From the NCBI GenBank assembly GCA_041675865.1, contig JBAYTA010000060.1:1-11843 (forward strand): a DNA stretch of 11,843 bases, in the 5' to 3' direction. The notes beneath the pieces are model-generated. The model ran no database searches. It worked only from the letters and a program-made list of their open reading frames with translations, and was not told the DNA's origin. The position numbers and the translations under genes were made by a program. The stretch is from DUVT01 sp041675865 (GTDB lineage Bacteria > Bacillota_I > Bacilli_A > ML615J-28 > CAG-698). Positions 6,080 to 11,843 of the stretch are shown here, piece by piece (position 1 is the stretch's first letter; each line of letters starts with the position of its first letter).

Positions 6080-7058
6080 GTCTTTCACCTCTCTTCGGGT
6101 ATAGACATCTTACAAAATGTCCAGGTTCAACTTCAATACTTTCAATTTCTTGAGAAACACACTTTTCTGTTACATATTTACATCTAGGAGCAAACTTGCA
6201 TCCTTTTGGTAAATTAAGTGGATGAGGAACCGACCCTGGTATTACATCTAGTTTACCCTTTGGAGAATCTAATCTTGGAATAGATGCCATTAAACCTTCT
6301 GTATAAGGGTGAGAATATTTTGGATCTTCACCAAAGATTGTTTTACTTGGTGCAGACTCAACTATTTGACCACAATACATAACAGCAACATCATCAGCCA
6401 TTTCATTAATAACACCTAAGTCATGGGTTACGAATAAAATTGAAGTTCCATATTGTTCTTTTAACTCATTCATTAGTTTTAGTATTTGTGCTTGAATAGT
6501 AACATCAAGAGCTGTTGTAGGTTCATCAGCAATTAAAAGTTTTGGTCTACATGCAAGTGCCATAGCAATCATTACACGCTGACTCATACCACCTGATAAT
6601 TGGAATGAATATACATCAACTATTTTTTCCGGGTTAGATATACCAACATCAGCCAATAAGTCTATTGCTTTACTCATTGCTTGTTTTTTATCTAATCCTT
6701 GATGAAGCATTAATACTTCACTAATTTGTTTACCAACTTTAAAAACAGGGTTTAAACTTGTCATTGGTTCTTGGAATATAACTGAAATTTCATCACCACG
6801 AATATCTCTTAAATCATCATCAGGCATAGTAGATAATACTTGACCATCAAATCTAATTTCGCCTTCATGAATTTTTTGATTTTCTTCAAAAAGACGTAAT
6901 ATACTCATTGCAGTAACACTCTTTCCAGATCCACTCTCTCCAACCAATCCTAAAGTTTTACCTTCATCTATACTTAAAGACACACCATTAGCGGCCTTAA
7001 TAATACCACGTTTCGTAGTAAAATATGTATGCAGATTTTCAATTTCTAATAATTTCAT
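6072..7058 (-). CDS. oppD: Oligopeptide ABC transporter ATPase OppD
   Basis: A 328-residue ATPase partner of OppF, of normal family length. Motifs: Walker A GESGSGKS (40-47), Q-loop FQEPMTSLNP (95-104), signature LSGGMSQR (154-161), Walker B LLIADEP with D178-E179, D-loop TALD, and switch His212. The C-terminal oligopeptide domain carries Cys287, Cys293, Cys300 and Cys318, a pattern reported to bind an iron-sulfur cluster in some homologues. There is no insertion, in contrast to OppF. The ATG has AGGTG seven bases upstream and lies 10 bases after the oppC stop; its own stop overlaps the oppF start. It powers peptide import together with OppF beneath the OppB/OppC pore. Confidence 0.97.
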   Translation of the reverse strand: MKLLEIENLHTYFTTKRGIIKAANGVSLSIDEGKTLGLVGESGSGKSVTAMSILRLFEENQKIHEGEIRFDGQVLSTMPDDDLRDIRGDEISVIFQEPMTSLNPVFKVGKQISEVLMLHQGLDKKQAMSKAIDLLADVGISNPEKIVDVYSFQLSGGMSQRVMIAMALACRPKLLIADEPTTALDVTIQAQILKLMNELKEQYGTSILFVTHDLGVINEMADDVAVMYCGQIVESAPSKTIFGEDPKYSHPYTEGLMASIPRLDSPKGKLDVIPGSVPHPLNLPKGCKFAPRCKYVTEKCVSQEIESIEVEPGHFVRCLYPKRGERHD

Positions 7059-7068
7059 ACATTTTCAC

Positions 7069-9441
7069 CTATCTTTCATTTGACTTTGGATCCATAGCAT
7101 CACGTAAACCATCACCTACTAAGTTTACACTTAAAGCAGTAATAATTATGAAGAATGCTGGAATAATCCAAACCCACCAATAATTTTGAAGTACACTAAT
7201 ATCTTGAGCACCGGTTAACATATTACCCCAAGTTGGTTCTGGAGCTTTAACCCCAAATCCAAGGAATGATAATCCAGACTCAGTTAGTAATGCACCTGCG
7301 TATGATAATGTTGTACTAACTATAACAACATTAACTACATTCGGTAATATATGGCGTAAAATTATATGACGTTCTTTAATACCTAAAGATTTAGCTGCCA
7401 TAATATAATCTTTTTCACGCTCTGCTAATATCTGACCACGAACAAGTCTAGCAAGACCCGGCCAAGATAATAGACCTAAAATTACCATAATTAGATATAC
7501 CCTAGCTGTATCGCTAAAGTCATATTCTTCAACTATCTTAGCTAATGTCATAGCAAGTGGTAAGAATGGGAACGCATTAATAATTTCACCAAATCTCATT
7601 AAGATGTTATCTAACCATTTACCATAGAATCCAGCAGTTAAACCAACAGTTAAACCAATGACTAACGAAACAACAACAGCAACTAAAGCTAATGACATTG
7701 TCTTTGTTCCACCAGCAATAATTCTATGTAAATTGTTAGCTCCATTAGCGTCAGTTCCTAAAATATATCCATTATTACCCCAACCGATGATTGAGCCATC
7801 TTCGCCAATACTATAACTATTAAAGAATCCAGATACAGTAAATCTACTCTTAGGTAAATTGTCTGGCATACTTAATTGATTTAATCTATCACGATAGCCC
7901 CAAATATGAACTTTACCTGTATTATCCACAGCTAACATATGAGTTGCACCAGTAGAGATATTATCTATTTTAGAATTTAAAACAGCTTCAGGAACATCAT
8001 TCAAGTTATTTAATGCGGTTTTTTCACCCCATACTTTTACATCGCCTTCATCTGTTAAGTAAATTCCATTTCTAAATGAACCAATAACTTTAGTTATTCT
8101 ATAACCTCTTTGGGCTTCACTTTGCTTTAATTCTTCAGGGAATCCTGTTTGAACAGGACCTAAGAAACCAACCTGGATAAAACTATTATCGTCTAATTCA
8201 TATAATAAATGTTCATATAAAACATGAATATCAACAATATGTCTATCGGTTTTATCTTTAATCTCATCAAGTAATTCAGCTAAAGCAACAACTCTAACCC
8301 AATCTTCTGCGTCTTCATCATAATATTGAACTTGTTCTTCTCTATAACTTACTTCCTTTAAAGTAATCGGATCAATTTCTTTAACAGTTTCAGTTCTAAG
8401 TCTAACACGAGTTGTAACAGTTTCTTCATCAACTTCTTGTTCAGCTGGAAAGCCAAATCTTGTTGAAAGCTCTTCTAATGAGATGAAATCTCTATATCTA
8501 TTCACACCTTCTGCATTGAACTTCCATCTAATATGTCCATTTGCATACTGAGTATTTATTTCTAACGCTTTAAAACTTTTTGCTGGAGCAGAAATACCTA
8601 AAGAATTAGTAATACCCCAGGTATATACAACACCAGATTCTGTAAAGATTGTTGTGAAGTTATCACCTGCATATATTTTCTTAATCGGATCTTCTTCTAT
8701 TTTTGTAATTACATCTTCTGGATATAACTCTCTAGATTCTGGTCTAAAATATGCATCTATACTTTTCTTAAATTGATAAAATGTAGAGTCAACTGCAGGG
8801 TTATATTTTGGAATCGCTGTAATTTCAAACGCCTTATTTCCCCAAGCATAGAATTCATTATCACTTGTTAATGCTAATACATGGGATGTACCAACAGATA
8901 ATTGAGTAATATCTCCAGCTTTTTCTTTAACTTCATCTGGGATATCCATAACGTTTTCTACATTAGCACCCCACATATATATTTTATTCGCATTTGATAT
9001 TGCAACTGTAAAGGATGCACCAACACCCATTAACGGAACATCAAGACCATCACTATCTACAGATAGTTTTACACCTTCTTTAATTAAACCTCTTGGAACC
9101 TTGTTATATCCAAGTTTTGGAGGTAAATATCTTTGCGAAGGTTCTTGATATGCTTTATCAAAATCCATTACATTACTACCAATAACTACAAATCCTAATA
9201 CTGAAATAAACATTACAAGGCCAACAATCGCAATTCTATTCTTAATAAACTTTTTAAAAATTTGCTTTGTTGGACTTAAAATTTCTTCTTCTTTTAAATT
9301 TGATTTTTCATCTTTAGAATTAATATTCTCAATTAATTCATCATTCATTTCGTTTTTGTGTTTGCCGAATCCAAATAGACTAACAAAAAGGTTTTTTACA
9401 GACTTAAATACTTTATTTATAAAATTATCTTTCTTTTCCAT
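7069..9441 (-). CDS. oppC: Oligopeptide ABC transporter permease OppC with extracellular RCC1-like propeller insertion
   Basis: A 790-residue membrane permease; ordinary OppC is about 300. Order: Lys/Glu-rich cytoplasmic extension (1-56); SPTKQIFKKFIKNR leading into TM1 (about 70-90); the usual loop start YLPP (105-108); a ~450-residue insertion; GTDANG (562-567), the normal GTDxxGRD position; then five membrane segments (about 582-785) with the ATPase-contacting loop EKDYIMAAKSLGI (676-688) and HILPN (697-701). The insertion holds six RCC1/BLIP-II-like repeats with Trp-Gly at 157, 200, 275, 471, 514 and 554, e.g. SVGTSHVLALTSDNEFYAWG and STGATHMLAVDNTGKVHIWG. Topology places it outside the cell. 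The ATG has AGGAGG five bases upstream, overlapping the oppB stop. The reading frame is unbroken, so it is not a frameshift product. Confidence 0.93.
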   Translation of the reverse strand: MEKKDNFINKVFKSVKNLFVSLFGFGKHKNEMNDELIENINSKDEKSNLKEEEILSPTKQIFKKFIKNRIAIVGLVMFISVLGFVVIGSNVMDFDKAYQEPSQRYLPPKLGYNKVPRGLIKEGVKLSVDSDGLDVPLMGVGASFTVAISNANKIYMWGANVENVMDIPDEVKEKAGDITQLSVGTSHVLALTSDNEFYAWGNKAFEITAIPKYNPAVDSTFYQFKKSIDAYFRPESRELYPEDVITKIEEDPIKKIYAGDNFTTIFTESGVVYTWGITNSLGISAPAKSFKALEINTQYANGHIRWKFNAEGVNRYRDFISLEELSTRFGFPAEQEVDEETVTTRVRLRTETVKEIDPITLKEVSYREEQVQYYDEDAEDWVRVVALAELLDEIKDKTDRHIVDIHVLYEHLLYELDDNSFIQVGFLGPVQTGFPEELKQSEAQRGYRITKVIGSFRNGIYLTDEGDVKVWGEKTALNNLNDVPEAVLNSKIDNISTGATHMLAVDNTGKVHIWGYRDRLNQLSMPDNLPKSRFTVSGFFNSYSIGEDGSIIGWGNNGYILGTDANGANNLHRIIAGGTKTMSLALVAVVVSLVIGLTVGLTAGFYGKWLDNILMRFGEIINAFPFLPLAMTLAKIVEEYDFSDTARVYLIMVILGLLSWPGLARLVRGQILAEREKDYIMAAKSLGIKERHIILRHILPNVVNVVIVSTTLSYAGALLTESGLSFLGFGVKAPEPTWGNMLTGAQDISVLQNYWWVWIIPAFFIIITALSVNLVGDGLRDAMDPKSNER

Positions 9442-9450
9442 AATAGCCTC

Positions 9451-10446
9451 CTAATCCAACTTAATCCTTGGATCAACTAACGCATAACTAATATCCATAA
9501 TAACATTAGCTAGCAAGCCTAATAAAGCATAGAAGAAATTCATTGCAAGAACAATAGAATAATCTCTTGCTTGTAAAGCTTGTATTAACAATCTTCCGAT
9601 ACCGTTAATTGCAAATACACTTTCAGTGATTGCTGAACCACCAAATACAGCAACTAAACTTCCAGCAACAATAGTTACAACTGGAATTAATGCATTTCTA
9701 AATGCATGTGAATATATAACAACTTTTTCTCTTAAACCTTTAGAACGTGCAGTTCTAATATAGTCTTTTTTAAGAACTTCAATCATTGCATTACGTACAT
9801 ATCTGATAGTTCCCGCTAAACTACCAATTGTTAGTGTCAATACAGGTAAGAATAGGTGACGCATATATTGCCAAATAACTGTAAAGAAACTATCACCGGC
9901 TCTTATAGCTGGCATACCACCAAATTCAAATAGACCTAACCATACAGGAAATAGGAATATTAATCCCATACCAATAAAGAAGGTCGGCATAGACGTAAAG
10001 ACAAGCGACGATACTTGCCATGCATTATCATATAGACTATACCTCTTGACAGCAGATTTTATGCCTATAAAAATAGCTATAACAAATGCAGTAAAAATTG
10101 AAATTAAATTTATAAGTATAGAGGTCCTGAGTGGTTCTTCAATAACATCAACCACTGGCATTTTTCTCATAAGAGAATAGCCTAAATCTCCTCTAACAGT
10201 TCTCCCTATCCAGATAACATATTGCTCAGCTAATGATTTGTTTAAGCCAAGCACTTCTCTCATTTCTTCTTTAAATCTTTCTCTTGCTTCTGGGTTTTTA
10301 GCATATTCTTGCGAAGCTAAAACTTCACCATATGCCATTTCCACAGGATCACCAGGAACAATTTTAACAATTCCAAAAAGAATTATAGAAATAATTATTG
10401 CAACAGGGATTAATGATAAAAATCTCTTTAATAAATATTTACCCAT
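9451..10446 (-). CDS. oppB: Oligopeptide ABC transporter permease OppB
   Basis: A 331-residue membrane permease of normal length, pairing with OppC to form the pore. TM1 lies at about 9-29, followed by the PGDP motif (31-34) typical of OppB/DppB, an extracellular stretch with GLNKSLAEQY and GDLGYSL, then about five further membrane segments. The cytoplasmic ATPase-contacting loop is KDYIRTARSKGL (227-238) with HAFRNALIP (247-255). The C-terminus DPRIKLD is usual. No insertion is present, unlike its partner OppC. The ATG has GGAGG a few bases upstream. It is preceded by an intergenic hairpin, an inverted repeat and a probable promoter, so it may be transcribed both from oppA and from its own start. 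Confidence 0.97.
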   Translation of the reverse strand: MGKYLLKRFLSLIPVAIIISIILFGIVKIVPGDPVEMAYGEVLASQEYAKNPEARERFKEEMREVLGLNKSLAEQYVIWIGRTVRGDLGYSLMRKMPVVDVIEEPLRTSILINLISIFTAFVIAIFIGIKSAVKRYSLYDNAWQVSSLVFTSMPTFFIGMGLIFLFPVWLGLFEFGGMPAIRAGDSFFTVIWQYMRHLFLPVLTLTIGSLAGTIRYVRNAMIEVLKKDYIRTARSKGLREKVVIYSHAFRNALIPVVTIVAGSLVAVFGGSAITESVFAINGIGRLLIQALQARDYSIVLAMNFFYALLGLLANVIMDISYALVDPRIKLD

Positions 10447-10469
10447 AATTTTCCTCCATATTTATATTA

Positions 10470-10534
10470 TATATATTTTATCATTTTTACCATCCTAATT
10501 CAACACTAGAATAACAAAAATGATAAAATATATA
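10470..10534. repeat. 19-bp perfect inverted repeat upstream of oppB
   Basis: TATATATTTTATCATTTTT at 10470-10488 is the exact reverse complement of 10516-10534, with 27 bases between the arms. The minus-strand -10 hexamer lies in the arm next to oppB and the -35 lies in the spacer. It could be a regulator site, an RNA hairpin in oppA read-through transcripts, or a cruciform. AT-rich DNA makes short repeats common, but 19 exact matches are notable. Confidence 0.75.
10475..10503 (-). promoter_or_regulatory. Candidate extended -10 promoter for oppBCDF
   Basis: TTGAAT (10498-10503), 17 bases, then TGA-TAAAAT (-10 at 10475-10480) on the minus strand. It is about 28 bases upstream of the oppB ATG, and its -10 lies inside one arm of the inverted repeat. 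The extended -10 matches those before spx and relQ. Confidence 0.5.
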
Positions 10535-10563
10535 GCTTTAGTATTATTGTTTTTATATTAAAA

Positions 10564-10588
10564 TAAGGGAGAGAATGTCCCTCCCTTA
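10564..10588 (-). terminator. Stem-loop after oppA, probable partial terminator
   Basis: An 8-bp stem (10564-10571 with 10581-10588, TAAGGGAG/CTCCCTTA) has a 9-base loop and is followed on the minus strand by TTTTAATAT. It lies 12 bases past the oppA stop. The T-run is interrupted, so it may be leaky. Such hairpins often keep the binding protein more abundant than the membrane subunits. Confidence 0.65.
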
Positions 10589-10600
10589 AGTATTCAAATT

Positions 10601-11843
10601 CTATTTTGCGTCAGCAAGTTTGATGTCGCAAATGTCTTTAGCCCAACTCCACACAGGTGTGCTTTGTAAGCCAGTAATTCTTGTGCTGTGAACGTCAAAG
10701 TATTCATTTGAATAAATTGGAATATTTGGTAAAATTTCATTCCATCTTGTAACGAACTCAACGAATAATTCTTTAAATTCATCTTTTTGAGTTGGATCTA
10801 ATTTTTGCATTTCTTCAGTAATTCTGTCGATTTCATCATCTTCAGTCATTCCTGGGTTATTTGTAGATCCAGCTAAACTACTATGCCATGACCAATATGG
10901 ATCATAATCTGAATAGAAGTTTGTAGCTAAGTTAAAGCTATGATATGTTAATGCATCTTCAGATAATGTAGAACCATAGTAGTAATGATCTAATAGTGTA
11001 TCGAATTCTCCTAATTGATATTGGAATTCTAATCCTACTTGCCATGCATTTTGTTCATATTGAAGTAAAATGATGTCCCCTACTTCTGATGAAGCACTAA
11101 AGTGGTTAATGAATAGTTTTTCACCTTCAGCATTGTAACGTAGGTAACCTGTACCTTCTACAGCTTTTGCAGGATCCCATGGAGTAGTTCCATCAGATTC
11201 AAATTTATAAGGACTGTTGTCTAATTCTTCATTAGCTTTTTCGATATCTAATGTATAGTTAATTAGAACGTCATCTAATTCATCTTTAGTTTCTTTATAG
11301 AACCATTGAGCTTCTCCGTAAGGACCATTAACTAATGTTCCATAACCACCTAAGAATTGGTCTAAGAATACTCTACGGTCTAATAAATATGCCATAGCAC
11401 GACGAACTTCTTCATATTGAGTTGGTCCCCAATATTGAGCAAATGCGATTAATCCATAACCATTTCTAGCATATGAAACATAATCAGCAGTTGTTGAGTT
11501 TTCAACAGAAGCAATTTTAGCAGCAGAGATAACACCTGAAACGATATCAACTGTACCAGCGATTACTTGTTCCACATCAGTTTCTGTTGCGATTTGTTTA
11601 ATTACAACTTCATCAAAGAAAGGAGTTTTTCCTTCATAATTCATCTTGAAGTTAGGGTTCTTTTCAACGATAACAATTTGATCTTTGAAACTTACGAATT
11701 GGTAAGGACCAGCTGTTAATGTTGGTTTATAACGTTGACCAGTCTTAGAGTTATTTACTGAAACAGCAATAACTTCTTTGATTGTACCAGCAGCATCAAC
11801 ATCAGTAATATATGCGCCTTCACCATCATCTTTAACATCAAAT
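10601..11843 (-). CDS. oppA: Oligopeptide-binding protein OppA, C-terminal part (5' end beyond window)
   Basis: The last 413 residues of an extracellular solute-binding protein of family 5 (SBP_bac_5), which captures peptides and delivers them to OppB/OppC. The frame stays open to the right edge; the ATG at 11642-11644 is internal, because clear family sequence precedes it (TAGPYQFVSFKDQIVIVEKN, the usual GPY-x-V... motif, just before NPNF). Other family marks are QVIAGTVDIVSG, the VRRAMAYLLDRRVFL region, and the C-terminal EILPNIPIYSNEYFDVHS. The lipoprotein signal expected in a Gram-positive is outside the window. It is the first visible gene of the operon, separated from oppB by a hairpin. 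The ligand cannot be told from this part. Confidence 0.93.
   Translation of the reverse strand, partial: FDVKDDGEGAYITDVDAAGTIKEVIAVSVNNSKTGQRYKPTLTAGPYQFVSFKDQIVIVEKNPNFKMNYEGKTPFFDEVVIKQIATETDVEQVIAGTVDIVSGVISAAKIASVENSTTADYVSYARNGYGLIAFAQYWGPTQYEEVRRAMAYLLDRRVFLDQFLGGYGTLVNGPYGEAQWFYKETKDELDDVLINYTLDIEKANEELDNSPYKFESDGTTPWDPAKAVEGTGYLRYNAEGEKLFINHFSASSEVGDIILLQYEQNAWQVGLEFQYQLGEFDTLLDHYYYGSTLSEDALTYHSFNLATNFYSDYDPYWSWHSSLAGSTNNPGMTEDDEIDRITEEMQKLDPTQKDEFKELFVEFVTRWNEILPNIPIYSNEYFDVHSTRITGLQSTPVWSWAKDICDIKLADAK

Noticed and set aside
7069..9441. OppC as an assembly chimera or frameshift fusion
   Set aside because: Both permease ends and the insert are in one unbroken frame with similar composition, and the insert sits exactly in an extracellular loop. 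It cannot be fully excluded without read data.
10238..10498. Plus-strand open frame of 86 codons opposite oppB
   Set aside because: It lies almost wholly antisense to the well-supported oppB, has no ribosome site or family features, and is a shadow of that gene.
10594..10782. Minus-strand 62-codon frame overlapping oppA
   Set aside because: It lies in another frame within the conserved C-terminal coding region of oppA.
11642..11644. ATG as the start of oppA
   Set aside because: The frame continues upstream to the window edge with clear binding-protein sequence, so this Met is internal.
1..11843. Mycoplasma-type code (TGA as Trp)
   Set aside because: TGA ends several genes at family-appropriate points and TGG encodes conserved tryptophans.
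1..11843. CRISPR arrays, insertion sequences, tRNA or rRNA genes
   Set aside because: I saw no spaced direct repeats, transposase motifs or recognisable structural RNA genes; intergenic stretches are all under about 150 bases and hold promoters and terminators.

Overview
The window is AT-rich DNA from a low-GC, Gram-positive-type bacterium, most likely on the Bacillota/Mollicutes boundary (Acholeplasma-, Izemoplasma- or Haloplasma-like). TGA is used as a normal stop (relQ, msrB, the pyrophosphatase-like gene, oppD) and Trp is encoded by TGG, so the Mycoplasma/Spiroplasma code does not apply. The lineage is inferred from gene content and composition, not from a marker gene.

Layout from left to right: (1) bases 1-151, the 5' end of an unrecognised minus-strand gene. 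(2) Bases 271-2518, a tight minus-strand operon transcribed relQ > nadK > msrB > short pyrophosphatase-like gene, closed by a terminator at 239-263. (3) Bases 2688-3263, one plus-strand gene for a YjbK-like CYTH protein, divergent from relQ. (4) Bases 3332-3760, spx on the minus strand, converging with the CYTH gene on a shared bidirectional terminator. (5) Bases 3883-11843, a minus-strand oligopeptide ABC transporter operon, oppA (partial) > oppB > oppC > oppD > oppF > small membrane protein, ending at a strong terminator at 3835-3863. A hairpin and an inverted repeat with a likely promoter separate oppA from oppBCDF.

The stress genes fit together: RelQ makes (p)ppGpp, NAD kinase supplies NADP for reductive repair, MsrB repairs oxidised methionine and Spx is a redox-sensing RNA polymerase partner. 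From memory, the order opp - spx - yjbK - relQ - nadK matches the opp/yjb region of Bacillus subtilis, with intervening genes lost and the CYTH gene inverted, so this looks like an ancestral Firmicute block.

The most unusual feature is the transporter. OppC carries an approximately 450-residue insertion in its first extracellular loop, containing six RCC1/BLIP-II-like beta-propeller repeats. OppF carries an approximately 340-residue, largely coiled-coil insertion between Walker A and the Q-loop. One importer is therefore enlarged on both faces of the membrane. The RCC1-bearing permease is the best candidate here for something undescribed.
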